64,000 nucleotides of DNA, taken from Henckelia pumila. Lineage: Eukaryota; Streptophyta; Magnoliopsida; Lamiales; Gesneriaceae. The DNA is taken from positions 61,739,499 to 61,803,498 of the forward strand of contig NC_133120.1 of the NCBI RefSeq assembly GCF_033568475.1. Reading direction: 5' to 3'. The first letter of the stretch is position 1; each line of letters begins with the position of its first letter. The notes beneath the pieces were generated by a model. It worked only from the letters and a program-made list of their open reading frames with translations, did no database searches and had not been told where the DNA came from. The translations under genes and the position numbers were made by a program. Positions 12,183 through 25,504 of the stretch are shown in pieces.

Positions 12183-13663
12183 AAATTCTATTTTTGGTCC
12201 GATCGAAAATTGTTTTTGATTGGTTCACGAGGCATCGGATCGAATTGTTCGAGTCCGAAAATTTTAAAATTGATTTTTGGATAAATTTGAATTTTTGGAA
12301 AATTTTAATATTTCATCCTTAAATTGAATTTTGAAATCAATTATTTTTGGTACAATTGATGATAAGATATGATCTTATGGATATATTGAGTAAAATATGA
12401 TTTTATCTATAAAATTGGATTCTGTAGATAAAATATAATTTTATTTGATAAAAAGATAAAATATGATTTTGTATGTAAAATAAGATTTTATATATAAAAT
12501 ATGATTTTATCATTTTAAATTTAAATTGCCATTGCATGTTATCCAATAAATTAATTTTGAATTAAATGTTATTGGATAAGGATGATCGATTGCCATGACC
12601 AATTTTATAGGTGTATGTTAGGAATTTACATTTGTTTTTATTGTTGTTTGTTTTATTAATGGGCCTGGTTTATGGCCCAATATGAATGTCATATGTAATA
12701 AAAGTGGGCTTGGTTTATGGCCCGTTTCCACCCCTAAAAATGTATCCCCTACTTGTCATGGTTATTTATTGTAAATACATTAGACTTAGTGGGAGATGAA
12801 GATTTGAAGATGGAGGTGGGCCCAGCAGACAATAAAGACAGAAGAAATGTAAATTGGAAGCTAATGTAATAGGATTGCATTGCATACTGCATATTACCTA
12901 GGATTGGACTAAGACTCGTGATTGGCAACCACGGGTCAATTAGAAATGGAATCGATCATCCTATATAATATATGATATTATGATTGTATGCATGTTTTAG
13001 ACATAATTGTGTGAATCCGGCAAGCATACAATATTTGAAAATGATGAGACAAATTTTCATAATTAAAAATTCCTCATTTTAAATATGATTTAAAATTGAT
13101 ATCAAGATAAATAAAGGAAATTTAAATTTGTTTAAATGTTCCTACCTTCCATCAACGATCAATGTATGAGATGCTACCCGCGGATACGGTCCGGCTCATA
13201 TTATTGGGGGGGGCCCGTTCGTCGGAAAGCTGTACATTGGATCGAACATGTTGTAAGTTGGGTGAAACTCCCATGGGATCGGCTCATATTATTGGGGGAT
13301 CCACATGGCGACCGTCCATCACAACTTAATATTGATGGGTCATCTTGACATGTCACAATAATCGGCGTCATATTATTGGGCCCTTATTGGACATGAGGTA
13401 AATACATGGAGGTTGCTTTGGAAGCAATTGGGCTCTACCTTTTGAAAATTATGGTAGGCTGATATTATTCGGGACCATAAGTTTGTCAATTGGACTCCAT
13501 GTTCTCACTAAGAAAAACAGTTTCCCGTTTTCACTAGAGGGTAGTGAAATCGTTAAAATAGTGGGAGTGAGATTCATAAAATAAATTTCGCCTATTTTAT
13601 GTCTTAGTAAATTGCTTAAAAAATCATTGATATTTGTCTGTTTTCTTTTCAGTATTTCATAAG
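12183..13663 (+). mobile_element. Probable untranslated leader/flank of the Copia element
   Basis: Non-coding sequence between D1 and the Copia gag. It contains repeated phrases (ATATTATTGGG at about 13200, 13288 and 13370; TTTATGGCCC twice near 12670-12720) and ends in a pyrimidine tract, TTTTCTTTTCAG, just before gag, which looks like a splice acceptor or leader end. The 3' LTR start (TGAAAGAGTGGGTGCCC) does not recur here, so I could not place a 5' LTR. Confidence 0.45.
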
Positions 13664-16600
13664 ATGAATTCGCGTAATCCACTTTTCTCAATCCTCGAAC
13701 AAAACAAGTTGACTGGCGCAAACTATACGGAATGGTTCCGTAAGTTGAAGATTGTCTTGACTTCGGAGAAGATGTTCTACGTGTTAGAAAAATCTCCTCC
13801 GAAAGAAGCACCAGCTGACATAAGTCCGAAAGAGTTAGCCAAGCTTGATACATGGTGGGACCATGATATCAAGGCCAAATGCTATATGCAATCCTCGATG
13901 TCTGATGAACTCCAGAGGCGATTTGAGGACACCGTGAATGCTGCTGACATTCACGTACAACTCAAGGAACTTTTTGGGGCTCAATCGAGGGTGAAAGGTT
14001 CGCTACTGTTAAGGAGCTAATGACGTGTCGCATGCGTGAAGGGACTTTGGTCCGTGATCATGGGGTACGAGTGATTTGGCTCATACAGAAGTTGGTAACC
14101 CTTGATTTGGTGTTGGAGCATGAACTTAATGTGGACTTACTGCTTCTGTCTCTTCCTTCTTCGTTTGACGGATTTGTGGTAAATTTCAATATGAACAAGA
14201 TAGAGGCCTCCCTTGAAGAGATGGTCAATATGCTTGTGACATATGAATCCACATTAAAGAAGGATAAACCGGCTTTCTTGGTGGGCTCCTCATCTTCTGC
14301 TAAGAAGGGGCCAAGTACGAAGGGTAAGAAACGTTCTGCCCCACCCAAGAAAATCGAACCCGAGAAGAAGCACAAGACAAAGGCTTCAAACATGGAAAAA
14401 TCCAAGGATGTTTGCCATTACTGCAAGAAGCCCGGTCATTGGAAGCGTAACTGCAAGGAATATCTAGAGCAGTTGCGAACTGCAAAGGGTATGTTCTATA
14501 TTGAAATAAACGTTTTACTTAATACTACTTCTTGGGTATTGGATACCGGATGTGGATCTCACATTTGCAATGATTTGCAGGTGATGACAAGAAGTCGCAG
14601 GCTTAGAATGGGTGAGACCCAGCTGAGGCTCGGGAATGGTTCCAGAGTTGAAGCTAAAGCCGTAGGAGATGTTTGATTAATATTGCAGAACGGTTTTAAG
14701 TTACTTTTAAGAGATGTTTTATTTGTTCCGGATTTAATTAAAAACATTATTTCTGTTTCTATGCTTGATAGAGATGGTTATTCTTGCAATTTTGTGAATG
14801 GGATTTGCAATATTTACAAGAATGAATGTTTGATTGGAAATGGACAACTTGAAAATGATCTATACAACTTAAAACTAAAAGACGTTCCAATAAATTATGT
14901 TGATAAACCGGCAACAACAAACAAAAGGAAAATCGATAGTCAAAACCCGGCAAACCTTTGGCACGCTAGGCTAGGTCATATTTCCTCAAGGAGGATGAAC
15001 AAGCTAGTGGGAGAGGGCATGTTTGATATGTCTGATATTAACTCTCTACCTACTTGTGAATCCTGCCTAAAAGGAAAAATGACTAAATCTCCTTTTAAAG
15101 GGAAACCTGAGCGTAGTCAAATCTGTTGGATTTGATCCATACAGATGTTTGTGGACCATTTAGAGTTGGGACTCAATATGGCCACACCTACTTCATTACC
15201 TTTACTGATGATTATTCAAGATATGGGTATTTATATTTAATGAAATATAAGTCTGAAGCATTTGAAAAGTTCAAAGAATTCAAGGCTGAAGTAGAAAACA
15301 AGCTAGGTAAAAGTATTAAAGCACTTCGATCGGATCGAGGTGGAGAATACTTAAGTACCGAGTTTTTGGACTATCTGAAAGAGAATGGGATTCTCTCTCA
15401 GTGGACTCCTCCTATGACACCACAGCTTAATGGTGTATCGGAGCGTCGCAATCGAACTTTGTTGGACATGGTTCGATCCATGATGAGCTTCACTGAGCTT
15501 CAACCTTCGTTTTGGGGCTATGCGCTTGAAACGGCGGTATTGTTGTTGAACAACGTCCACACTAAAGCAGTGGACAAAACACCATACGAGTTATGGAATG
15601 GCAAAGCTCCTAAGTATTCGTACTTGAGGATTTGGGGATGTCCTGCTTACGTGAAGCGGACAGTGGGAGATAAGTTGGATAGTCGATCCAGCTTATGTTA
15701 TTTTGTAGGGTATCCAAAGAATTCAATCGGATATTATTTCTATTATCCTACTGAAACAAAGGTGTTTGTTTCAAGGAATGCCACCTTCTTGGAGAAGGAG
15801 TTCTTATTGGATAAGAAAGGCGAGATGATGGAACTCGAAGAAGATCGAGAAGAACCCGAAATACAAAATAACGATCCTACACCTCAGGAACCATTGATAG
15901 ACACGCCTGTACCTAGAAGATCCGAGAGGACTTCTAGACCTCCTATTCGATATGGTCTACTTCTTGAAGGGGATCAAGATGAACCCGACGTTGGATGTGA
16001 TCCAAGAAACTTCAAGGAAGCAATTTCTGATGCGGATTCAAATTTATGGCTTGAAGCAATGCAGTCGGAAATAGATTCGATGCATACAAACCAAGTTTGG
16101 TCTTTAGTAGATCCTCCCGATGGAATTGTTCCAATAGGGTGTAAATGGATCTACAAGAGAAAGCTTGGGCCTGATGGTAAGGTATTGACCTACAAGGCGC
16201 GATTGGTGGCGAAAGGTTATACTCAAGGACAAGGAGTTGACTATGATGAAACCTTTTCACCAGTTGCAATGTTCAAGTCCATAGAATCCTTATTGTCATA
16301 GCTGCTTGGTATGACTATGAGATATGGCAAATGGATGTGAAGACTGCTTTTCTTAATGGAGACATTAAGGAAGAAATCTATATGAAGCAGCCTGAGGGGT
16401 TCACATCCATGGGAAGCGAGCATAAGGTATGCAAGCTTCAGAGATCAATTTATGGTCTAAAACAAGCATCAAGAAGTTGGAACCAGAAATTTGATGAAAC
16501 AATAAAAGATTTTGGTTTCATCAAGAACCCGGAGGAACCATGCGTGTACAAGAAATTAGTTAAGGATGCTGTGATATTCTTAGTACTTTATGTTGATGAC

Positions 16601-17575
16601 ATCCTACTCATTGGGAATGATGTAGGGATGTTGCAGTCAACAAAGATATAGTTATCAGGTAGATTCTCGATGAAGGATTTGGGTGAGGCATCCTATATTC
16701 TTGGGATACAGATCTATAGAGATAGATCTAAGAGAATGATAGGACTCACTCAATCAACCTACATCGACACCATATTGAAACGGTTTTCAATGGATGGGTC
16801 CAAGAGAGGACATATACCCATGTGTCATGGAGTTTCTCTATCCAAGTCTATGTGTCCCAATACTGATGTAGAGATAAAGAATATGACACATGTACCATAT
16901 GCGTCAGCTATAGGTAGTATCATGTATGGGATGATATCTACCAGACCGGATGTAGCATTTGCTCTGAGTGTCACGAGCAGATATCAAGCTAATCCCGGTC
17001 AAATGCATTGGAAAGCCGTGAAGGACATTCTTAAGTACTTACGAAGGACTAAGAATATGTTCATGGTATATGGAGGAAGAGAACTGAAATTGGAAGGCTA
17101 TACCGACTCTAGCTTCCAAAGTGACGTGGATGACTCGAAGTCAACCTCTGGATTTGTGTTCATGCTCAATGGCGGTGCTGTCTCTTGGAAGAGTTCCAAG
17201 CAGGACACCACAGCGGATTCCACCACTGAGGTTGAATACATTACAGCATCAGCTGCTGCTAAAGAGGCCGTTTGGATGAGGAATTTCGTCCAAGAGTTGG
17301 GCGTCATTCCTGAATTTGTTGGTCCAGTCCCGGTGTACTGTGACAACATGGGTGCCGTTGCTCAGGCAAAGGAACCAAGGTCTCATCAAAGATTCAAACA
17401 CGTACTGAGGAAATACCACATCATCCGGGAGATTGTGGAAAGAGGAGACATCACTGTCGAACGAGTGGCCTCTGCAGACAATATCGCTGATCCACTTACT
17501 AAGCCCTTGCCAGGACCATTATTTGACAAACATCGCGAAGCAATGGGTCTACGTAGTATGACTAGTTGGCTATAG
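13664..17575 (+). pseudogene. Ty1/Copia gag-pol polyprotein, decayed
   Basis: The domain order gag, protease, integrase, reverse transcriptase, RNase H is diagnostic of Copia. Gag begins MNSRNPLFSILEQNKLTG; a CCHC knuckle (CHYCKKPGHWKRNC) is near 14413. Protease shows LDTGCGSH near 14543. GAG-pre-integrase (LWHARLGH near 14957) and the integrase core (HTDVCGPF, DDYSRYGYLY, SDRGGEY) follow. RT carries MDVKTAFLNGDI and YVDDILL; RNase H carries YTDSSFQSD. Breaks: frameshifts near 13995, 15118 and 16285, and in-frame stops at about 14674 and 16649, the latter in a TGG position. It therefore cannot make a full polyprotein. The product would normally copy element RNA and integrate the cDNA. Confidence 0.92.
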
Positions 17576-17589
17576 GGCAAGTGGGAGAT

Positions 17590-19449
17590 TGAAAGAGTGG
17601 GTGCCCAGTGAGCCAACTTGTGGCTATGGGCTTTGATGACTCTTTGTATAAACAATCTTTTGTTTAATATTATTTACACTTTTATTAATGTCAATGACTT
17701 TATATTTCTTCATATTGTTATATTGTGATATACTATTGTTGTTTTGATAAAGACCTTGAATATACTATAGTGTATGTAAGATGCGGTAGAACATGGGGAT
17801 GTCTATCATGAAACACATCTTATAGTCACTGTATATTCTAAACTGTTCCTAGTCGATTGAGCCGTCCGATAATAAGGATAAGGATCGCTCGAGTTTGAGA
17901 CTAGCATTTGCGATGCAGAGTACCACGTTTCATTGGTAGGGAACATAGAGATGTTCGAAGCATGCAAATGGATATTCATATGATGAATGATCGAACTACC
18001 CTATCCGGACTTTCCAAGTGGTTATCACTTATCGAGTGGATAAAGTCCGCGGTTTTGGTTGTACACCATTAGTCCTTACTACTTGATACATCATTGAGAC
18101 TCTATATGATAGTACTGTGCTTTGACTCGTTTACCGACTCTATTGGGGTCATCAGGTGTCGGGATTGGGTACAGTTACAACACATATAGGAGTCGATGCA
18201 TTGTTGTCAAGGATTCACCACATACTTGCGAGTGTGGATATCCTATGCGATCTGAGGAGATATTAGTATGACGAATCTCTGGCCAAAGTACTTGATGTGA
18301 TTTAAGAAATGGTTTCTTAGTAGCACATGCGATGTCACTATTTGATCTTCAAGATGTATTGCATAGTTATCGAATCTCGAGCGACTCTCGATATACCAAT
18401 GGTTGTTGATTCGATCGGGATATATGGATGAAGGGACCGTACTGTACGCTAACCAAAATCTATTGGTTCTTGCAGGCACTATCAGTGATACCTAGGGAAT
18501 CATGGGGCGATGTTGCTAGGCGCTCTACCATGATTCGATGGGCAAGTCAGAAATTGTTGTTCCGAGTCACAAGGAGTTGTGAGCCCACGGCTAGCTGTAT
18601 CCCTGAACCATTGAGGGTCACACAGAGTAATGGATTTTTAATCCCCGTTGAGATAGTTAAATTTAAAGAGTTAAATTTAATGAACAAAGAAGTTGGACTT
18701 CTTAATTAAGAGTAAGGGAGTAAGATTTCCTAAAATGACATAGGGATGGACATTTTTGGAAACCACTGAATTCGGATTCAGAAAAATTTATCTTGACTTT
18801 AAAAGGTGCAAAAATGGTTTCTGTGCACATTGGTGAAATCGGTTTATCAATCGGAGTCACGATGAATTTTATATTAATTTCTGAACATGCGGGCTTTGCT
18901 TGTCGGGCTTGAACTTATGACTAATGGGCCCTAAGCTGTTAGTGGCCTGCATTATAAATAAGTTATTGCAGTACAGAAATTACATACAACAGGTCACAAT
19001 TGAGACAGGATTTTCGAAAACCCTAACCTTTTCTCTCAATAGTGGCCGCCCCCCTCTCCTCTCTACTCGGGAAAATCCAGCATGTGATTTTGAATTGCAG
19101 TCTGGTTTAACGGATCAAATTCGTTATTCTCATCGTAGAAAACTTCTGATATATTTTCTAGTGCAATCTATCAGAGGGATTAAATCTCTATTCGTGGACC
19201 TGATTGAAGAAAGGTTCGTCCATCAGTTCCAAGGAGATACAACAAGAGCAGAGAAATCTGTTGGTGTCCAAAATCTCGATTCGAGATTAAAGGTAAAAAT
19301 TTTATAATTGTTATTTAATTTTTACACACAAATAATTTAATCGTAAGTTTTGATACCCATGATATGGAAACGTTCCATATAAAAAATTTTTAAACTTCCG
19401 CTGCACCGGGTATCAATCCTGATTGATCTGATCGCCGAGTTTTCCAACA
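17590..19449 (+). mobile_element. 3' LTR of the Copia element
   Basis: A purine-rich tract (GGCAAGTGGGAGAT) after the polyprotein is followed by TGAAAGAG; the block ends TTTCCAACA right where D2 begins, giving TG...CA ends and about 1.86 kb. A 259-bp piece of the same LTR family lies at 41394-41652. Short frames within are non-coding. Target duplication could not be tested because no 5' LTR was found. Confidence 0.75.
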
Positions 19450-21903
19450 AGAGATTTAACCGTTCAAGCCCAAACACAAAGGGCCTAGATGCTAATTGTT
19501 TTATTTTTTTAGTATAGTAAAATACCTATATATATACGCTATATATACATATATTATATGTATTTATGTATTTATTATTATTATTATTAATAATTTATAT
19601 AAGTTTTTTTATTTAAATGTGTAGCGAATCCACCAATGGATTTTTAGGTGGGTCAAGTCTAACAACGAGGCGTGTTCGATTGTGTCTGGGTCCTAATTTT
19701 CTTTGACGAGATGGATTCCGAGTATAGCCAAATATGTTCCGTTGTAACTCCTAAGTAGGCTTTGACTTTCAACTATAAATTAAAGTTAAGAAAACCATCA
19801 AAATTAATAAAAGCATTTAATAGGAGTGTTATTTAAACACTTTTTTAAATTTAAAATGAATAAATAGAACTGGTTTACAATAAGGTACATACAAATTGAT
19901 ACAAAAAATATTTAATATCAGTGTTTTGTAAAAGTGCTCTTTGAAGTTAACCTATAGAAGTGTTTTATGACATCGGTTCACATGAAACAATGGTCAAAGT
20001 GTCCAATATGAGTGCTTTTATGACCGTTTCTAAAAGTTAAGGCAATACAAATTAAACGATAGTAGAAATCGATTCTATTGCCTGAACTTTTACGAACGGT
20101 TTAGAGAACGATTTGTATAAACTGCACCTAAAAATATTTTATAAGAGTGGTATAAAAAGCTATCTAACAAAATAATGCAATAGAAACTGTATATAGCAAC
20201 AACTGAATAAATCGTTGCTAAAAGTACTCATTAGAAGCGGGCTCAAAATTGTACCTAAAGGTTAGCACAATAGGAGCGAATGATAGCAATGGCTTACAAA
20301 TAATTGTTGCTATAACTATTCGATAAGACCAGTATCAAGAGTGCTCCTAAATATTATATCAATAGAAATGGTTGATAGCAGCGGTTTGTGTAAACCGATG
20401 CTACACACACTCTGTAGTAGCGGTTTCAAAAACGCTCTTAAAAGGTCGGACAACACAAACGGTTCGCTCAAAACCGATCCTACTATGCAACTTTCAAGAG
20501 CGGTGTTGGAGCCGCTCTTAAAAAACCTCTTCTAAAAGAGGTATTTTTTTGTAGTGTTACTACTATAAATATATGATTTGAATTGTGAATTAATTTATTT
20601 TCATTTAAAAAATTAAATTAAAAACACTTAAAAAAATGTCCATAAGTTCCCTTTAAAATATGTATATATATGTTTTTTTGTGTTTTTACGTTGTTGTCCT
20701 CTTCAGCTACAACTATAAGCTAGAAATAAAAGTTTTGAACCCCTGACAACTCAAACTAGACAATAAATAAGTTGAGGTTCTTGTTCTTCGGCAAAGTGAC
20801 AAAGTACATATCCACCAATCATTGAATGAAGTCAACGAGAAATGAAACTTGTTTCTTACTTGATGTTTTATACTATTTTTTATCAATTTATTTTATACTC
20901 GTGATTTACGATGATTTTCATCATGGTGGTATGTTATTCTGAATCTGAATTAATTACCTCGTTATATGCTAAATGTCACCATTGGTTGACTCTCCCATTA
21001 TTGATTCATTAATTTATTTTTCTAAAAATAATAAATCATATTTTCAATAATTATTAGAAACAAATAAAGATTATATCGTATATAATTCCCTTGTCAAAAC
21101 CATCAAATCGAATTATGCAAATATTAACTCGAGTTTTGAGCTAACATTCCAACGAGGTAAGCCCGTTATAGAACTACCAGAGAAACTAACAATATCGTGA
21201 CTAAATTTGGCTTCCAAAAGATGTAGTGAGATTACATTCACCTGAGTGAAAATAAAGATAATCGTACTGTTATTATTAATTTAGACTACTTGGAAAAAAT
21301 ATTTAACTTGGATAAAAAAAACGAAGTGAATTACACAAATACTTTTTTTTAATAACCACAAACCAATCAATCGAATATTGATTAATACGTAATCAATTGA
21401 ATTGACACTATTAAAAACAGTTATTTTTCTTAGAAACTGAAATATATATACCAAATCTTCATGGAAATTCTTACCCCAATTGGACCATTTGTATCTATAT
21501 GCATCAATTAAGATCCCTATTCATGGATATCTTGGTTTGAAAAATCAAGATAAGATTATCAAACCACCTCTTAACGTTTTCATTTATTTAAGATGTAATA
21601 AATATGCTAAAAAAGTCACGTCATTGTTTGATTTCACAAAGAAATAAAGTATAATTGGAAACAAAAAAATTTTTTATTGGATATGACGTCAGTGTAACTA
21701 TACTCTTTGTGTATTTAAGTAACTTATATGATCAAGATCCAATATCATGTACATCGATATTTTTACATCGATTATATCGTTTGATTTTACTATTATATCA
21801 CAGATTTTGTTTTCAATTTATATAAGATTTGACAAATGAAAATTTTGTTTTGAATTTTTTGTGATGTAAAATATTTATATACAGATATTAGCGTACATGT
21901 AAT
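19450..21903. repeat. Segment D2, direct duplicate of D1
   Basis: Matches 9656-12182. It starts exactly at the Copia LTR end and ends near 21903, after which it runs on into a Helitron end and the nsLTP gene. The CACTA-like edge (CACTACAAAAAAATAC, minus strand, starting at 20556) is better preserved than in D1. Confidence 0.9.
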
Positions 21904-21992
21904 ATCACGTTTTTTAATATTATTTGTATTCTTCAAACATTATTCGATATTTATATATATTTCGTCTATAAAATTCATCGTTCATGATTTGT

Positions 21993-22020
21993 CACGTGCA
22001 ACGCACGTGCATCTCTCTAG
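21993..22020 (+). mobile_element. Helitron 3' terminus
   Basis: A perfect 7-bp hairpin (CACGTGC, loop AAC, GCACGTG) is followed by ATCTCT and CTAG, then T. This is the standard Helitron 3' signature. The 5' end is not identified. Confidence 0.7.
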
Positions 22021-22055
<35 letters not shown>

Positions 22056-22077
22056 GTGATTGATAGTTAAATACTAC

Positions 22078-22449
22078 CTAAAAGATGTGTGGTAATACAG
22101 ACGTGGAGCAGTTAGTGGAAGGGCTGATCTTGTATGGAAGGCTGATGCCACAGAGACTTGGGAGCGCTGCGGCCTTGTCGAGATTGACAGGGTAGGCCTT
22201 TAATAGGGTTTTGAGGCAGTTGCATGCGCTTTGGCGGTCCGCTGTGGTCGTGGCGGCGTTGTAGAGGGCTTTAACCCCGCTGCAGCAGCTACCTAGAGGT
22301 CCTTGGTCGGTTACATAAGGGAGGCACGGGGTCAAGTCCGAAAGAACTGCGCCACATCCTATCGCCGCCTCTCCACGGGGAGCCACTGCCACCAGCAACA
22401 CGGTGGCTAAGACCAGCATGCAAACAGCTGCCTTAGTAAACCCTTCCAT
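22078..22449 (-). CDS. Type 1 non-specific lipid-transfer protein (nsLTP1)
   Basis: A 123-residue preprotein starting MEGFTKAAV. An 18-codon-unit upstream ATG at 22467 is less likely because the shorter start gives a clean signal peptide: hydrophobic residues 7-24, cleavage expected near A28/A29. The mature part has eight cysteines at residues 32, 42, 55, 56, 76, 78, 100 and 114, spacing C-x9-C-x12-CC-x19-C-x-C-x21-C-x13-C, which is the type 1 nsLTP pattern forming four disulphides around a hydrophobic tunnel. The conserved Arg72 after Asp71 and Tyr106 near the C-terminus are present. Such proteins are secreted to the cell wall and bind fatty acids or lipids for cuticle and defence. The last residues (VLPHIF) are unusual; a GT donor after NCST would suit the short terminal intron common in this family, so the true C-terminus may differ. 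Confidence 0.88.
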   Translation of the reverse strand: MEGFTKAAVCMLVLATVLLVAVAPRGEAAIGCGAVLSDLTPCLPYVTDQGPLGSCCSGVKALYNAATTTADRQSACNCLKTLLKAYPVNLDKAAALPSLCGISLPYKISPSTNCSTSVLPHIF

Positions 22450-22531
22450 TGAATTTATAATTAACAATGTATCAATGAAATATATTGATTAATGAATTTG
22501 TGTGTGAAGTGAAACTTGCTAGGTATATGCT

Positions 22532-22540
22532 GTTTATATA
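22532..22540 (-). promoter_or_regulatory. TATA box of the nsLTP gene
   Basis: TATATAAAC on the minus strand, 83-91 bp upstream of the chosen ATG, a normal distance for a plant TATA box with a short leader. The same promoter segment is present without the gene at 3326-3500. Confidence 0.65.
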
Positions 22541-22611
22541 GAGAGGAAAAGTTGCTACAATTAGTTGGCAGTTGGAGTAGTGGATTTACTATTGATAAAT
22601 CATAATACCAA

Positions 22612-22950
22612 GGGTGTGTTTGCAATCACTAAAAAAAGTGATTGTTAGCTTTTGGCTTAAAAAAATCATTTTTGTGTGTTTTTTAAACCTAGATTATGTG
22701 TTAGCTTATGCTTAACTTAATTGAAATCCAAAAGCTAGTCATGTGGTGATTATGATTCTCCATAAGTGATTCTAATAAGAAGGTCATTGCTAAAATCACT
22801 CTAATCATTTATTTATCAAACACTACCCAACTTTGATTTTTATATTTTTACATTTGTTTCCAAACACTACCAACTTTTGATTTTTCTTAACTTTTTTATA
22901 ATCTATAAATTAATCACTTCTAAAAATCTTAATCTATTACAAACACTCCC
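22612..22950. mobile_element. Tourist-like MITE (copy B)
   Basis: Homologous to 3498-3837. Its left target duplication is mutated (CCA instead of TAA). It lies upstream of the nsLTP gene, so it sits in that promoter region. Confidence 0.75.
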
Positions 22951-23332
22951 TAAAATTGGAAATTTGTGAATGGATCGTATTTCAATTAACAAAAATAATG
23001 GTACAAGAATTTGGCGAGGACAAATGTGATGCCGCTATATATATTTTAATAATGGCCACATTTTCATGCTAGGTTATTTCATCATGGCCCATGTGAATCA
23101 TCCGCCTATTTGTCTCAGCTTAATTCTAAGCATTTACTAATTAGATATATTAAGTAATTTATTCATGCATCCACTTGAGAAATGAAATTAAAGCATTTTG
23201 TTTTGCCAAAATACCGTTCAAAACTCTTTTTTTTTTCTTTACCCCTTTTGTTTGGTTAGAAAATTAACAAATTAAAACTAAAAACTTTATAACTAGGCCA
23301 CGTACTCCAATTACAAAAACAATTTTAGATGG

Positions 23333-23335
<3 letters not shown>

Positions 23336-23378
<43 letters not shown>
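23336..23378. repeat. (TA)n microsatellite
   Basis: Pure AT run in copy B, longer than at the equivalent site of copy A. Confidence 0.95.
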
Positions 23379-23380
<2 letters not shown>

Positions 23381-25230
23381 TATGTTTCTGATCGAGTTTG
23401 TAATTAGCTAAAGCTCTTTATATTAGTTTTAATGTACGATCTTACTAATTGTAATTTGGCGTCAATTTGTTTTAACACATATGGTGCTTGACATTAATCT
23501 TCAACTCTATCCTTATATGAGTACTTTTTTTTATTTCTAATCTAGAAATAAATTTTATATTATTATTTTTGTCACTTTTGGTTAACATAGTTTCTGTGAA
23601 ACATGTTATGGGCAAAGCATTGAAATCTTTTAACGAATCGCACCTTGTTCCATTTTTTATATAATTTATTTTAAACGCATATATATTTTTAATTATACTA
23701 ATTTACGACATTTTTTAATTTAGTATTCATCTTATTTTAATCATATGCATATAAATGTAATAATAGTTTTTTTGTACGCCCATATTAATTACTGTATTTA
23801 TACTTTGTTAATTAATAATAAAAAAAGGAAAAATAATTTTTTTGTCAATTAACTTGTCTATGTTTTGGTTTTGGTCCATTAAATTTTTCGATGTGGGTTT
23901 TGGTACACTAATTTTGCATTTTCAGTGTTTTTTGGTCCAAATTTATACGTGTCAACTTGTGATTAGTTCAAAATGATGACTTGGAGTCGTGGACTAATCA
24001 GAAGCTAATATGTATACCGTTGGACCAATAATACTAAAAATGCAAAGTTAGTGTACCAAAACTTATATCGAAAAAGTTAATGGACTAAAACCCAAAAGGG
24101 GTAAAGTTACTGGACCAAAAAACTTATTTTCTAAAAAAAAAATGCATTAAATATGTTGGCCGCATATATATGGTACGTATTGCTAATGTTTGATCAGATC
24201 TAACTCATCTGAGGAGATAATCGAAATCCGATTAAAGAAGAAAAAAATAAAATAAAATAAGAGTCCCCATCGATTTTCAATTGATATGATATGGTCATTA
24301 TATTAGGTGATATTCCAATTTTTATTATTTAATTTTTTTTCTTTCTAGAGATATATATGGATCCCTGCCGTAACTTTTGAAAGTGCAATTAATAAAGAAT
24401 GTGCTGACTTGTGCACTTATTAATGGGTAAAAATGACCACTACCTACTTATTTAGTGTTTAATAATTGATTGTTTCATCTGTCTTACTTATTGACGTGTG
24501 TCTTTTTACAAGGCTTAAGGAAGTGTTCGAGAAGAAAAATTTTATAAAGAAATTTTTTTATTTCTATACCTTTATTAATTAACATAGATTTTAATATGAT
24601 AAAAATATTTGTACATGATGATTTTCATTTAATAATTATAAGAGTATAACAATAAAAGAATAAGAAAAACAAATGGTAAATGTAAAAACTGAGATAGATA
24701 ATTAAGAGTGAGATGGAGGAAGTTATTGCAATTTCCATAAGTGGAGTATAGATGCGACGGGGGATTGACGGATTTCATTTACCAGAAAATTTGTTGATTC
24801 GACCACAAAAATGTCAAAAATAACATGCAATATTCAAGGCAAATTAACAAGATATATGCCTTGTTAAAAAAAAAACAAGATATATGTGACTGGAAAAAAT
24901 AAACAAATATGCATATATAAATAAATATAACGATCTATACAATATTATAATACACGAGGATCATATAATAACTCTTTTGGTCATTTTAATAATTGTACAA
25001 AAATACTTCTATAGTTTTCACTAAAGTTTCAGTTACATAAAGGGCAAAATTTAAAAATCACTACCTCACTTTCTCAATTATTTCATAATGTTTTTTTAAC
25101 TGCCTCGCTTTTTCAATTATTTCATCATGTTCTTTTTTTAACCACTCATATTGCAATAGTCATTAACAAAACATATTAATTAAAAAATATATTATATATA
25201 TATATATATCATATTTCTGTATTGTATCAC

Positions 25231-25258
25231 AAATGCAACGCGTGTGCATTTCTGCTAG
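25231..25258 (+). mobile_element. Helitron 3' terminus (copy B)
   Basis: Same hairpin and CTAG end as 6179-6208, with a weakened outer stem (AAATGC). Confidence 0.55.
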
Positions 25259-25423
25259 TCTATATAAATATCTAAATTACATGCGTTTAAATATCCCACT
25301 TGAGAAAATATAATGAATATTTTGTTCGATCAATGATTGTTTTGTACATGGTGGGCACAGAGCGAGGTTGGCACGATTGGTAGCAAAACTCTCTATTATA
25401 TATATGAATTAAGATCTAAGCTC

Positions 25424-25433
<10 letters not shown>

Positions 25434-25495
<62 letters not shown>

Positions 25496-25504
25496 TATAT
25501 ATAT
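25434..25504. repeat. (TA)n microsatellite
   Basis: About 70 bp of TA with one interruption. The equivalent site in copy A has only about 20 bp. Confidence 0.95.

Noticed and set aside
18428..19307. Frames of 93 and 127 codons downstream of the Copia element
   Set aside because: They fall within the Copia 3' LTR and have no recognisable domain.
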